The notes under the pieces were generated by a model. The model did no database searches, was not told the origin of the DNA, and saw only the letters and a program-made list of their open reading frames with translations. From positions 124,001 through 188,000 of the forward strand of contig OZ037875.1 in assembly GCA_964035575.1 (NCBI GenBank): DNA of 64,000 nt, given 5' to 3'. Made by a program: the position numbers and the translations under genes. Shown here in pieces: positions 1 through 10,700 of this stretch. How positions within the stretch are numbered: the first letter of the stretch is position 1; every line of letters starts with the position of its first letter. The stretch is from Rhynchopus sp. YZ270_cl-10 (Eukaryota; Euglenozoa; Diplonemea; Diplonemida; Diplonemidae).

Positions 1-1527
1 GCCGGGGTGCCACGCCTCACGGAAGTACTGTCGTATGAGCGCTGAGGCAGCGGTGACGAAGGGAGACGCCATGCTGGTGCCTCGGTGCCGGATGACACCA
101 CACCGACTCTCGCTGTCTGCAGAGGTGACGTACTGTCCCGGCGACACGACGTCCGGTTTGATACGCCCATCATAAGCGGGGCCATGTGCATAATGCCCTA
201 GACCCATATTCTCGAGGGTGGTGCCCTCTTGAAAAGCGTTGTTGATGCGCACACCCACAGCGATAACGTTCTTAGCAGAGGCAGGCGAAAGGATGCCCTG
301 CGCGGCGGAGTTCCCTGCAGAGACGACAACAACGTAGTCGGGGTGCCGCCAGACGTAGTCATCAATCTCCCGGTCCAGCATCTGGAAGGTGGGGATGCTG
401 TTGTTTGGCTCCTTCACGAAGGCGCCCCAGGAGTTGTGCGAGACGCGTCCACCCTCTTTGTAGTTCACATCGAAGTGCGCGTCCACATCCTTCGGCACCA
501 AAAGCTTTGACGGCAACTGTTCTTTGCAGTTTTGATCCGAAAAAATAATCTTTGCCTCATGCGCAAGACCGGTGTACGGACCTGCCGTTCCCCCTTCATT
601 ACTTAATGCGTTGGGTGCGAGCGAACCACAGATCGAACCGGTTACGTGAGTTCCGTGCCCAACATTGTCTGCTGCGTCTTCCGACCCGGTTGCTTTCCAG
701 ACACATTTTTTGTAGGAAACCACCTTGCGGTGTTTGTAGTTCATTTTTGGATAGTAGGCCAGCTTTTCGGACTCATCTTTGAAAAGACAGTGCTCGACGT
801 TGAGACCGGAGTCGGCAACGAGGATGAGTTCTCCTTTGCCTTTCAGGGGCGAGGCGGCGTCCCAGAGAGGGTGCTGGTCCATGACGTCGCTTTGCGTTGT
901 GCACGTTGCAATGTCGTTGAGGAGTATGCCCTCGGGGGCTCGCTCTGCCCAACGCACTTCGCGTCGTCTGGTAAGGGCGTGGAGGGCTGTTGACGCTGCA
1001 GAGGATGGTACTGTCACCTCATACTTGATGCCTGCGATATGCACCACCTCAGCAGAAATGCTCTGTGCACGGAACATCTGCGTCCACTCCAACACATTCC
1101 GCTCCATGCTGCGCGGTGCGATCACAAAAAGCACTGCCTCCACACCATGCTTCACAACGGCACCGCGTTTATGTTCCGCTTCAACAAGACGTACCGAGGT
1201 GACATTCCATTTCCGCCGTGCTGCCCCCTCATATATGCGATGCAATGACGACCACACAAGGTAGGTGCGTGGTGCCACATGGTGTGGGTGGCTGTCCTGA
1301 AGCGCTTCTGAGACCTGAGATACGCCTGGTCGGTGGGAGTAGGACACCACAAAGTGGTGGTCATCGTGTGCATTGAAGAGAGCATCGTGGAGAGCAATGT
1401 GAGGTGATGATTTGGGTTTGTCGTGCCCAATGCGAGTACGCGGATCGGAAGAGCCGTCCCCTGCAGAAGCACAACACACAGCTATGCAGCAGAGCAACAC
1501 CCTGCAGTGTACTGAAAGGTGTGCCAT
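1..1527 (-). CDS. secreted subtilisin-like serine protease (S8), C-terminal end cut by window edge
   Basis: The frame is open from the ATG at 1527 to position 1, giving 509 residues without a stop. Residues 1-22 form a Cys-rich hydrophobic signal peptide (core VLLCCIAVCCASA), so the product should enter the secretory pathway. Residues 23 to about 230 look like a pro-region. The S8 catalytic triad is complete and in the usual order: Asp239 in VADSG, His291 in HGTHVTG, and Ser485 in GTSMASP; the oxyanion Asn lies in VSAGNSA. The spacing fits the family. I chose this ATG because an in-frame stop lies 21 bases upstream and the signal peptide follows directly. Any domain after the catalytic part lies outside the window. 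The substrate cannot be inferred; secretion, lysosomal delivery or surface display are all possible. Confidence 0.93.
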   Translation of the reverse strand, partial: MAHLSVHCRVLLCCIAVCCASAGDGSSDPRTRIGHDKPKSSPHIALHDALFNAHDDHHFVVSYSHRPGVSQVSEALQDSHPHHVAPRTYLVWSSLHRIYEGAARRKWNVTSVRLVEAEHKRGAVVKHGVEAVLFVIAPRSMERNVLEWTQMFRAQSISAEVVHIAGIKYEVTVPSSAASTALHALTRRREVRWAERAPEGILLNDIATCTTQSDVMDQHPLWDAASPLKGKGELILVADSGLNVEHCLFKDESEKLAYYPKMNYKHRKVVSYKKCVWKATGSEDAADNVGHGTHVTGSICGSLAPNALSNEGGTAGPYTGLAHEAKIIFSDQNCKEQLPSKLLVPKDVDAHFDVNYKEGGRVSHNSWGAFVKEPNNSIPTFQMLDREIDDYVWRHPDYVVVVSAGNSAAQGILSPASAKNVIAVGVRINNAFQEGTTLENMGLGHYAHGPAYDGRIKPDVVSPGQYVTSADSESRCGVIRHRGTSMASPFVTAASALIRQYFREAWHPG

Positions 1528-1789
1528 TTTGTGTTGCTGTCCTTCCTATTGCGTGGGGGGTGATAAAGATAAGTTGTTTGTGGTTCTGGTTTTGCCCTTG
1601 AAATGATGCTTAAAAGAAGCAGCGAGAGGCTGACGCCAGGCTGCGGACAAAAAAGAGTGTTTGAAAAAAGGGGAGGGTATCGTTTCACGTTTCGTGCTTT
1701 GCCGTTTTCCTGTTTTTTTTTGAAAACTTGGAAAAATCACCCACCCCATTGCCCCACTCTAGCACAACCCACCCCCTAATCAAGAAATA

Positions 1790-3643
1790 CTAAAGGAAAA
1801 AGCGGCTCTTCCCCTTTGCCATGGTAGCAACTGTCTTGCGTACAACGTGGCTGCACTTCTCCTTTCCGTGTACGGTCTGCAATGCTGTACACCCTTGGAG
1901 GAACGAGTCCCCAATCGCAGTGACTGCTTGAAGGCCTGTGAGGTCAACCGTCGACAGAGTGGTGCACTCCGCGAGGAACCGGTTCCCAATCGCAGTTACT
2001 AATTGCAGGCCCGTGAGGTTGACTGTCGACAATGTTGTGCACCCGCGGAGGAAGCAGTCTCCGATAGTGGTGACAGATCGCATGCCTGTGAGGTCAACTG
2101 TCGACAACGTGGTGCACCCGCGGAGAAAATTGTCCCTAATCGAAGTGACTGCTCGCAAGCCGGAGAGGTCGACTGTCGACAAACTCGTACACTCTTGGAG
2201 GAAGCAGTGCCCAGTCGACTTGACTGATCGCATGCCTGTGAGGTCGACTCTCGACAGCCCTGTGCACTGCGACAGGAAACGGTTCCCAATCGACGTGACT
2301 GCTTCAAGGCCGGTGAGGTTAACTGTCGACAGAGTGGTGCACCTGTGGAGGAAGCAGGTCCCGATGGTGGTGACTGCTCGCATGCCTGTGAGGTTAACTG
2401 CCGACAACTTTGAGCACCCATCGAGGAACCAGTTCCCAATCGCGGTGACTGATTGCAGGCTGGTGAAGTCAACTGTCGACAGATTCGTGCACATGGAGAG
2501 GAAATCGTTCTCAATTGTGGTGACTGCTTCAAGGCCTGTGAGGTCAAGTGTCGACAACGTTGTGCACCCGCGGAGAAAATTGTTCCCAATCGCAGTGACT
2601 GATCGCAGGCCGGTGAAGTCGACTCTCGACAAAGTCCTGCACCCGGCGAGGAACTGGTCCCCAAGCACGTTGACTGCTTGCAGGCCTGTGAGGTCTACTC
2701 TCGAGAGCGTTGTGCACCCGTCCAGAAAATTGTTCCCAATCGAAGTGACAGATTGCAGGCCTGTGAGGTCAACCGCCGACAGCGCTGTGCACCCGTGGAG
2801 GAACCGTTTGCCGATTGCAGTGACTGCCCTTAGGCCTGTGAGGTTGACTGTCGACAATGTTGTGCACCTGTCGAGGAAGCTGTCTCCAATGACAGTGACT
2901 GTTCGCTGGCTTGTGAAATCGACTGTTGACAACGCTGTGCACCCGTGGAGGAATCCGTTCCCAATCGAAGTGACTGATTGCATGCCTGTGAGGTCGACTC
3001 TGGATAGAGCGGTGCACCCGTAGAGAAAACTGTCCTCAATTGAAGTGACTGCTTGCAGGCCTGTGAGGTCGATTGTCGACAGCTTCAAGCACTCGCGGAG
3101 GAAGCCCTCTCCGATGCTGGTAATTGCTTGAAGGCCTGTGAGGTCAACTGTCGACAATGTTGAGTGTCCGGAGAAGAAGTACACCCCAACCGCGGTGATG
3201 CAGGGCAATGCAGGCAGGCATAGTGTGCTGGCACAGTTGTCATCCACATCGGACACGGAACTGAAAGCAATACGCATTACGGCGCCACGTCTGAAGAAGT
3301 CATTTGGAATCGCAGTCGCCACTTCTGCCTGAAGGAGCAAGCTAGCCACCTTCGGATCCCGCACTTGCTTCAACCGTTCTGCTGTAAGGTTTGTCTCACC
3401 CAATGCACGAAGAGCTGCAATGGCTTCGTACTTCGGCTTCTTCGTCAGGAAGATGATGTCCCCAGCACTCAGCGCTGTGATATTGATGTCCTCCCCTTCG
3501 TCCTTCCCTCCGAGGCCCATAGAAAAGCTGTCTTCGTACAACCCTGTTGCAGACGCCACCTTCTGCCGCATGGTCTCCGTTGTGTCATCCCCACCCACCT
3601 CAATCACGTGCTCCTTCCCGAAGCCCTCGACAACCAGTTCCAT
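1790..3643 (-). CDS. ubiquitin-like domain + 17 BspA-type leucine-rich repeats (paralogue 1)
   Basis: The protein has 617 residues. Residues 1-72 fit a ubiquitin-like beta-grasp fold (strand LVVEGFGKEHVIEV, helix ETMRQKVASATGLY, last strand AGDIIFLTKK). Residues 73-155 are a helical linker. From about residue 155 to 590 there are 17 units of exactly 25 residues, encoded by a 75-bp tandem repeat. A typical unit begins DLTGLQAVTSIG, continues NRFLSGC and ends TTLSTV. This is the LRR_5/BspA type. The tail is short and basic and ends KGKSRFFL. No signal peptide or membrane segment is visible, so a cytosolic scaffold or recognition role is the simplest inference. Two paralogues on the same strand lie at 13842-15531 and 23829-24866. 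The conserved GxxFLxxC core of each unit argues for selection on the protein. Confidence 0.88.
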   Translation of the reverse strand: MELVVEGFGKEHVIEVGGDDTTETMRQKVASATGLYEDSFSMGLGGKDEGEDINITALSAGDIIFLTKKPKYEAIAALRALGETNLTAERLKQVRDPKVASLLLQAEVATAIPNDFFRRGAVMRIAFSSVSDVDDNCASTLCLPALPCITAVGVYFFSGHSTLSTVDLTGLQAITSIGEGFLRECLKLSTIDLTGLQAVTSIEDSFLYGCTALSRVDLTGMQSVTSIGNGFLHGCTALSTVDFTSQRTVTVIGDSFLDRCTTLSTVNLTGLRAVTAIGKRFLHGCTALSAVDLTGLQSVTSIGNNFLDGCTTLSRVDLTGLQAVNVLGDQFLAGCRTLSRVDFTGLRSVTAIGNNFLRGCTTLSTLDLTGLEAVTTIENDFLSMCTNLSTVDFTSLQSVTAIGNWFLDGCSKLSAVNLTGMRAVTTIGTCFLHRCTTLSTVNLTGLEAVTSIGNRFLSQCTGLSRVDLTGMRSVKSTGHCFLQECTSLSTVDLSGLRAVTSIRDNFLRGCTTLSTVDLTGMRSVTTIGDCFLRGCTTLSTVNLTGLQLVTAIGNRFLAECTTLSTVDLTGLQAVTAIGDSFLQGCTALQTVHGKEKCSHVVRKTVATMAKGKSRFFL

Positions 3644-3690
3644 TTCTATGTGTCTATCTGTACAGGGTGGGTTGAGGTTTTTTGGCTATG
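3644..3690 (-). promoter_or_regulatory. leader with candidate 3' splice acceptor for LRR paralogue 1
   Basis: On the minus strand the sequence AACCCACCCTGTACAG ends at 3658, and the ATG follows 14 bases later. The same block precedes the start of the other two LRR paralogues. It looks like a pyrimidine tract ending in CAG, that is, an acceptor for a spliced leader or for a 5'UTR intron. No matching donor or leader RNA was found. Confidence 0.4.
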
Positions 3691-3701
3691 ATCCAAATTG
3701 A

Positions 3702-4641
3702 AACCGCAGTCCTACTTTTTCCTGTTTTGTGTTTCCCCACCCCCTTGCAAAGACTAAAACAATAAAGACAAAAGTGAGAGGTTGTGGTGAAACGCACACA
3801 CCTCGACCTGGGCGGAATGTGGCTCTACTCCAACCCGCCCCAGAATAGAAAAAAAGGAAGGGAGTTGGCACGGTGTTCGATTTCCTCTTAGCATCGAGTG
3901 TAGTGATAAAATGAAAAAATACCCCCCAGTCTTTATTTATTCATTGTTTGTTGTTTGGCCTGACTATTATTACCGTACAATCCCACATGAGGTCGCACGG
4001 ACTTTCTATTCTGTTTGAAAAGTTGAAAAGCTGTGTGAAGCATGCAGAGTACATCAAAATTATGTAAGACCATGCAACTACATAAAACAGTATAGAGAGT
4101 TGCCTCTACGCCTTTGCCTCGCAGATATATGCACGGTATTTAGCATATGTACACACAAATTTATTTTACAAAATGTAAAACAAAATGAAAATAGTAACCC
4201 TGATAGGTAAGTAAAAGGGGGAAAAAAAAAATGGGTTTTTCGTTGATTGCACCCCCTAGGGACTGCTCAATATTAAGAGCTGAACCACAAAAGACCCCGC
4301 CGATTCGCAGAGTCCTGCTTATAAACAGAGGTGGGCCAACGATTCACTCAACGAATACACTGACGCGTCTTTTTCGTTGATTGCACAATTACCCTGTTGG
4401 AGGGGTGATTGGTGACTGTATCTGAGGAACTATTTCTCCTTTAAGCTACGCTTGTAGGTATATAAAAAAACACATTGTTCTTCCATCCCTACCCATTTGT
4501 CAAGCCCCCGTAGCATCAGTGCCGCAGGAGCTCGTCTGCCTTCTCTTCGAACCCCGCCTCTGTGAGGCAGGGCAAGGGTTGGTTGTTCTTTCTCTCCAGT
4601 ATTGGTGCCCAGCTGGTTCTGGGGAGGAGGGAGGGGGGCAG
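3702..4641. other. intergenic, no gene seen
   Basis: AT-rich spacer between LRR paralogue 1 and the LINE. A 17-bp direct repeat, TTTTTCGTTGATTGCAC, occurs at 4236-4252 and 4370-4386. The part from about 4500 to 4641 is GC-richer and happens to be open in frame with LINE ORF1, but it lies outside the target-site duplication and so is host DNA. Confidence 0.5.
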
Positions 4642-4660
4642 CTTTCTAAGCTCAACAAAG
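4642..4660. repeat. target-site duplication, left copy
   Basis: CTTTCTAAGCTCAACAAAG, 19 bp, identical to 12841-12859. The two copies bracket the LINE exactly. Confidence 0.85.
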
Positions 4661-4777
4661 AGGGTGAAAGACAGCGCGCCGCCACGTGGTACCCTTGGGG
4701 GGCGGCCCCCTCCGCCTTGGGGGGAGTCGCCTGCGAAAGCGCAAGTAGGGCTGTCGCCAGGGAGCAATTCTGGTGCT

Positions 4778-7732
4778 ATGGGTGGAGGAGCAGGCGGGGT
4801 GGACGGGAAGGGGGTCGGGGAGAAGGAGGTATTGGCGGAGTACCTCAAGCAGTTTGAGCTGCGGATGAAGGACGCCGGGGGGGCCGGGGACTGCCAATTC
4901 AAGGCGGTCTCCATGGCAATGCACGGGGACGCGACCGCGCACGTTGGGTTGAGGGCGATGTGTGTCGAGGAGCTGAGGAAGACCGCGGGGGTCTGGACGG
5001 CGTTCGTGCAGGGTAGCTACCAGAGCTACTGCACCGCCATGGCGAAGCAGGGCACCTGGGGTGATCACCTCACGCTGCAGGCGATGGCGGGCATACTGGG
5101 AAAAGACATACTGGTGTTCTCGGTACGCGACGAAAAAATCCGAGTACTGAAGCTGCAGACGGCAGGAAAGGGAGGGAGTGGGGCGGCATTATCGCTGGCA
5201 TACCTCGGGGGGTGTCATTACGTGTGCATACACGCGAGCGACAAGGGGGAGGGGTTGTCGCTGGAGGAGCGGGCGCGCAAGGCGATGGCCGGCGGGGCTT
5301 TGGAGACGGAAGATACGGAGTGGCAGGTACCGCAGCCGAAGTGCGTAGCAGCAGGGGGCTTCTCTGAGGGTGGAGCGAAGAAGAAGGCAGCGGGGACGTT
5401 CGTTCTGTTGCGTTCGGCGTGGGTAGGGACGGAACTGGTGTCGTGGGGGGAGGTAAGAGAAGGGTCCGCAGGGGTCTGTCTCGTTCCGCCGGGTATGGAG
5501 GCAGAGGCGGAGCTGAAGATGTCGCGCAGCCCAGGTGTGACGTGGGTGGGGTTCGCCCTCTTCCCGAGGTCAGGAGGGGTGAAGCTGCAGCATTGCGCAA
5601 TGGGTAGGCAAGGGAGCGGGGGGGCTTTTTTGGGGGCGACGAACACCACCGTATACGTAGTGGGTGATGCCAGGCCGAAGAAGGATGGAGGGGTGAAGCG
5701 TGCAGCGGCGGTTCCGCGGATGTCGACGCTGTACGTGGCGATGAGGAGCGAGCAGGACCTCGCGTCGTCTGGGCGGAGCATGCGTGCAGCAGTGGAGAAG
5801 TGGGGAGGGAGCCTACGCAACAAACCGATTGTGCAGGGAAATCTGGTGCTGGCCACGGCAGACGTCCGGGAGGACAAGATGGACGCCGCGTTGAAGCAAA
5901 GCGGGATGGACGGGGGGGTGTTCTGCAGGATGAAGTTGGAGGATTCGCAGCACCTGCCTGTACTGTGGATGGATGGGCTGGGCCTGGAGGAGGTACGCGA
6001 CCTCGCAGGCCGGTTGGGTGGCTGGGGGGTGACGGTGCGCGACACCCAATATGGGTTCAGGGTGAAACGGGAAGACCAGGAGGGGGTGAGAAACGCTCTG
6101 GAGAAGGAGGGGAAGCAGCCGTACGTGACGGAAGAACGGTACGTGGTGACGGGGTTCCGCCAAGGGACCTCCGCGCTGGCAGTGAAGGAGTCGCTGGCAG
6201 GCGCAGACTGGGAGGTGACGCCGGTGAGACTGTTGCTTGGGTGGAGGTGGGTGGTAGGAGCGAAGAAGCCGCCTCCCGTGTGGGCGATGCAGATGGAAGG
6301 AAGCGAGCAGGGCCTGCTCATCAGGAAAGATGAGCGGGCAAAGCAGAGACCGACGGCACGGGTGCACACGGCACAGGCAACCGGGCCGACGTATGGACCT
6401 CAAGGGACGCCGTCGACGACGACGCATGGCTGGCGCGCCTGGGGGGGTTGGGGAGCACCCGCATTCGCAGCCACGCCCACTTCACCGTCGCAACCGCAGG
6501 CGCAGGCGCAACCACAACAGCATCAGCCAGCACAGCAGAATAGTACAACGGCAGCGTCGTCGAGCACAACACCTACGCCGTCGATCCCCACACCAGCAGC
6601 CACACCGCAGGACGCTTCCCACCACCAGAAATGGGAAGAGCTGGAACGCCGCATGGGCGAAAGGGTGGACCGCCTGGTGGGAGAGCGCCTGCAGTCGCTG
6701 TTGAAGGAGACGGTGTCGTCAGTGACGGAGATGACGGTGCAGATACGGAAGGAGCAGGCAGAGCAGAGGAAGGACCAGCAGGCCTTCATGGAGGGTGTCA
6801 TGAGGCTGCTGACCAAAGCGGATACGACGCAACCAGCGTCGGACGCCGGTGTTGAACGGATGGAGGAGACGGTGCCCGCTAACCTGGCTGGCAAGAGAGA
6901 CACCCGGAGTGGGTCTAGCGGCAGACAGAGCCCTCGCCGTAAGATGAAGATAGCGGAGCCGACACCCCCCGCCGCCTCTACCAATGTTGAGCAGCAGGGA
7001 ACCGATAACGCCACCAATGACGAGGTGAGGGTGGGTGAAGATCCCGTTCTGCCGGATGTTGTCTCCGAACAAGCAGATGAAGCGTCGGACGCCGGTGATG
7101 TGCAGATGGAGGAGACGATGCCCGCTAACCTGGCTGGCAAGAGGGACACCCGGAGTGGGTCAAGCGGCATCCGGAGCCAAAGCCCGCGTCGCAGGAGGAA
7201 GGTAGAAGAGACGACAGCCCCCGCCGCCTCTACCAATGTTGAGGAGCAGGCAGACGCCATCGGTGCTGACGTGGTGGGGATGGGTGAAGATGCCGTTCTG
7301 CCGGACTGTGTCTCCCCAATCAGCAATGAGGACGGAGACATGGCAAGTGCGAAGTCCTCCCCTGCACCCGTGCCGTTGTCACCCCCCTCCGATGCGATAG
7401 AGGCTGATGAGGTGGAGATCCCCCCTCCCGTCAGCATGGCAGGCAAGAGGGACACCCGCAGCGGATCCAGTGGGATTGCACAGCTGAGCCCTCGGCGCCG
7501 TGCGAGGATTGACCTGCCCGCGCCCCAGTCCCGGACCCGGTCGCAATCGCTCCCAGTGGAGTCAGAGTGGCTACAGGAAGGCGATCTGATGGTCTACTGC
7601 GTAGACCAAATGCGGTTTGATGTGGTGGTGGTGAAGATGACCGTCGAGGGTGTGGAGATCGCGTTTGGCCCTCTCCAAGGGCACCCAAACCGGACGGTAT
7701 CGCGCAAATGCTTGTTTGGCAGGACGAAGTGA
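4778..7732 (+). CDS. LINE ORF1: OTU cysteine protease domain, repeat-rich basic C-terminus
   Basis: 984 residues from the ATG at 4778, the first in-frame ATG inside the element. Residues 32-152 match an OTU peptidase: Asp38-Cys39 in AGDCQFKAVS, WGDHLTLQAMA in the middle, and His147-Tyr148 in GGCHYVCIH. OTU enzymes usually cut ubiquitin chains. Residues 155-560 are not recognised. Residues 570-640 are rich in Gln, Pro, Thr and Ser, followed by a probable coiled coil around 640-690. The C-terminal third has three copies of a block containing AGKRDTRSGSSG and SPRR, spaced by acidic stretches. These basic blocks could bind nucleic acid, which is a usual ORF1 task, but no standard RRM or CCHC knuckle is seen. 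Confidence 0.85.
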   Translation: MGGGAGGVDGKGVGEKEVLAEYLKQFELRMKDAGGAGDCQFKAVSMAMHGDATAHVGLRAMCVEELRKTAGVWTAFVQGSYQSYCTAMAKQGTWGDHLTLQAMAGILGKDILVFSVRDEKIRVLKLQTAGKGGSGAALSLAYLGGCHYVCIHASDKGEGLSLEERARKAMAGGALETEDTEWQVPQPKCVAAGGFSEGGAKKKAAGTFVLLRSAWVGTELVSWGEVREGSAGVCLVPPGMEAEAELKMSRSPGVTWVGFALFPRSGGVKLQHCAMGRQGSGGAFLGATNTTVYVVGDARPKKDGGVKRAAAVPRMSTLYVAMRSEQDLASSGRSMRAAVEKWGGSLRNKPIVQGNLVLATADVREDKMDAALKQSGMDGGVFCRMKLEDSQHLPVLWMDGLGLEEVRDLAGRLGGWGVTVRDTQYGFRVKREDQEGVRNALEKEGKQPYVTEERYVVTGFRQGTSALAVKESLAGADWEVTPVRLLLGWRWVVGAKKPPPVWAMQMEGSEQGLLIRKDERAKQRPTARVHTAQATGPTYGPQGTPSTTTHGWRAWGGWGAPAFAATPTSPSQPQAQAQPQQHQPAQQNSTTAASSSTTPTPSIPTPAATPQDASHHQKWEELERRMGERVDRLVGERLQSLLKETVSSVTEMTVQIRKEQAEQRKDQQAFMEGVMRLLTKADTTQPASDAGVERMEETVPANLAGKRDTRSGSSGRQSPRRKMKIAEPTPPAASTNVEQQGTDNATNDEVRVGEDPVLPDVVSEQADEASDAGDVQMEETMPANLAGKRDTRSGSSGIRSQSPRRRRKVEETTAPAASTNVEEQADAIGADVVGMGEDAVLPDCVSPISNEDGDMASAKSSPAPVPLSPPSDAIEADEVEIPPPVSMAGKRDTRSGSSGIAQLSPRRRARIDLPAPQSRTRSQSLPVESEWLQEGDLMVYCVDQMRFDVVVVKMTVEGVEIAFGPLQGHPNRTVSRKCLFGRTK

Positions 7733-7744
7733 CGGGATGGTGTG

Positions 7745-10700
7745 ATGGTTGGCACAGGATTGGCTTCTTCGTGCGACGTTGGCGAAGGAGACGTTTTCTT
7801 CAAAACGGCCTCCCCAACAAGGGGTCAGCATCGCCCGCGTTCTACGGGCTGTATGCTGTTGGGGGTACTGGGTAAGGGTGGTGGTGTTAGACGAAAGGTA
7901 CGGCGTGGGGAGCGACGAGGGGTACGGCGCGGGGTGCGTCGAGGGGTACTACCAGGGACGTGTCGAAGGGTACGACGTGGGGCGTTCTTGGGTAGGGGGT
8001 CACTGCTGACATGTGGGGACGTAGAGGAGCATCCGGGTCCGTCGACCATGTCGCTTGGCACGGCAAACGTGACGTCTCTGAGGGCACACCCTGCGGTGGG
8101 GGAGTGGGATGTGGATGTTTGTGCTCTGCAGGAGGTGCGGCTCACAGAAGAAGAGATGAAGGGGGCAGCAAACGACGTGAAGGGGTATGGTGCCAAGCAG
8201 CTTCTCTTTGGTGCCCCTTGCAGACGAAGCCAGGGATCAGACCCTCTGCGCACGCGCACGCAGAATGGTGGAGTTGCGATCATGACGTGCGCTGACATAC
8301 CGACCAGAGCAGTACCGCCACAATGTGCCCAACAAGCGTGGAACGAATGCCGCTTTACGCATGCGCAGGTGGCATATGGGAGCGGGGGACGCAACATCTC
8401 TGTGTTCTCGTTTTATGGTGTGTGTGCTGACAGCGACCGCACGGAGCAACTCCTGACAGACATCTTTGAAGAAGCAGCCAGCCTTGGGGACATACCGGTG
8501 TTCATTGCCGGAGACTTCAACGTAGAGGCTAACGAAAGTCTAGCCATTCGAGCGGCCATCTCCTCCGGCAAATGGGTTGATGCGGCAGATACCTACGCAC
8601 AGCAGTTGGGTAAGGCAGCAGAGAACACATGCTACACCTCCACATCGTCTGGCAGACGTATCGACTTGGTGCTGGCGAACCACGTGGCTGCCCCTGCGAT
8701 CTCCAAAGTGGTGGTCTGGAAAGAGAGCTGCCTCCCGGTACACAGACCGGTGGTGTTGACGTTAGACCTGACGCGATACGAGCAGAAGGCACCGCAGGCA
8801 CGCCCTCCCCTTTCTTTGATCGGCGACGACTGGACGAAATGGCCGGCGAAGAAGGAGAAGGAGCTTGCAGCGAAGGTGATGCAGGAGAACGCTGCCCCTG
8901 AAGCCGACCTGACGAAGATGTCGGTTGAAGATCGCTGGGCACGCTTCTGCAAGATTGCGGAGGACTACCTGCTGAAGAGAGGTGCTGCAGACTCAGACCC
9001 GAAGCAACAACGCCACAGGGGGAGAGGGGAGGTGCAACCCGACGTTCTCCGACATCGGACGGCCCGCATGGACTGCGACACGCCGGATGCTGTGAACCTG
9101 GAGACGGCTCAACTGCAGAAGACATGTCGTCAGATGGAGCAGCTCATTGGTGATCGGAGGAAGCGCTTCGGTCAGCCATCTGCAGAATCGTTGAACGAAC
9201 GGCAGCTGTGGGCGAAAATCCGCAAGAAGAAGCATCTCCTGAAGAGTGACACCTGGGACCTCGACCTTCCTGGGATAGAGGAGTTGTGTGGGCTCCTTGG
9301 CTGCCTGAAGAAGAGGGGTTTTGTCCTGCTGGAGCAACGGCGACGGGCCCGCATCAAGGAATGGCGCCGCACTATGAAGGAACACATGAAGGAGAACCCA
9401 GCGAAGGTGTTCTCGTTCCTGCGGAAGGCTACGTCGTCACACACCACGTTCCTGAAACGGGAGGACGGCACGGTTACAGCTAACCTCCAGGAGATGGATG
9501 AACTGCTCATGGATGACCGTGCTTGGGGTGGGGTGTTCCGGATGTATGACGATTCCGAAGAACCTGCGTGGACGACGTTCTTTGATAGGTTCAAGGAACA
9601 CATTCCTGAAGGGACCCCTTGTGTATGCGAACCCCTGACCGCCGACGACCTCCGTACGACCATCGGCAAGATGAAGCGGAAAAAGGCGGCAGGCCTCGAT
9701 GGGTGGAGGGTGGAGGAGCTGAAGGAACTGCCTTTGACACTGCTGGAGGAACTCGCGCGCTGCCTGAACCTGATCGAGGATACTGGGAACTGGCCCAGGG
9801 TGATTGCGAGGGCGTTGGTGGTGCTCATCCCCAAAGGAGAAGGCGAGGAGCCCCTGAAGCAGCGACCCATAACCATCACCAGTGTGATGTACAGGTTATG
9901 GGCGGCGACTCGACTCCGCAAAGTGGCGACGTGGCAGGAATCCTGGATTCACGAGCGGCAACACGGCTTCCGGAACAAACACGGAACCGAAGACCTGCTG
10001 TGGTTTCTCTGTGCGAAGATGGAGGAGGCTCTGATAGACGACACACCTATCTATCTAGCCTCCTTCGACTATCAGAAGTGCTTTGACCGTGTTCCCCAAG
10101 AGATCATGTTCCAGCTCGTCGAACGGTTGGGTCTTCCCGACAACATGATGCGCCCCATCCGGGGTATATACAAGAAGCTGGGGAGGCGTTTCAAACTGCC
10201 GGCAGGTCTTGGCAAAGAATGGTTTGCGACGAATGGTATCCTCCAAGGATGCCCACTGAGCGTAATCTTCCTGAATGCGCTGGTGGCGGTGTGGATGAAC
10301 GGGGTGGAGAAGGAAACGGGCACGCAGGGGCTGGCGTACGCTGACGACACCAACCTCCTGACGAAGACCCTCGACCAGCTGCGAGCGGGTGTCGCCTTCA
10401 CCGGACACTTTGCAGACTTGACGGGACAACGCGTCCACGCGGGGAAAAGCACGTGGCAGAGCAACCGTCCTGATGAAGAGGAAACTGTGCAGATGAACGG
10501 CGCGGATCTTACTCGCGTCGAGAAGTCGGAGTGCCTGGGGGCGACGGTGCAGGCACGACAGGCTGGGACGCCCACGCTCCCGACGAAACTGGAAGGCACC
10601 ATCGACGCATGCGGACCGCTAGCAGGTAAGGTGGGATGCCTCCCGCTGACTCAAGGTGAGAAAGCAGGCATCATGCAGGCTGCAGTGATGTCGAAATCTG

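Noticed and set aside
1938-3023. 361-codon plus-strand frame across LRR paralogue 1
   Set aside because: The 75-bp repeat length is a multiple of three, so the antisense frame stays open by repetition. Its product is a meaningless 25-residue repeat and the true LRR protein lies opposite.
1790-3130. Repeat array considered as CRISPR or satellite
   Set aside because: Repeats are contiguous 75-bp coding units without spacers and encode a 25-residue LRR.
4562-4777. Earlier start for LINE ORF1
   Set aside because: The frame is open to 4562, but the 19-bp target duplication at 4642-4660 shows that this part is host flank.
5218-6369. 383-codon minus-strand frame inside LINE ORF1
   Set aside because: It is antisense to a coherent OTU-bearing ORF and has no recognisable domain.
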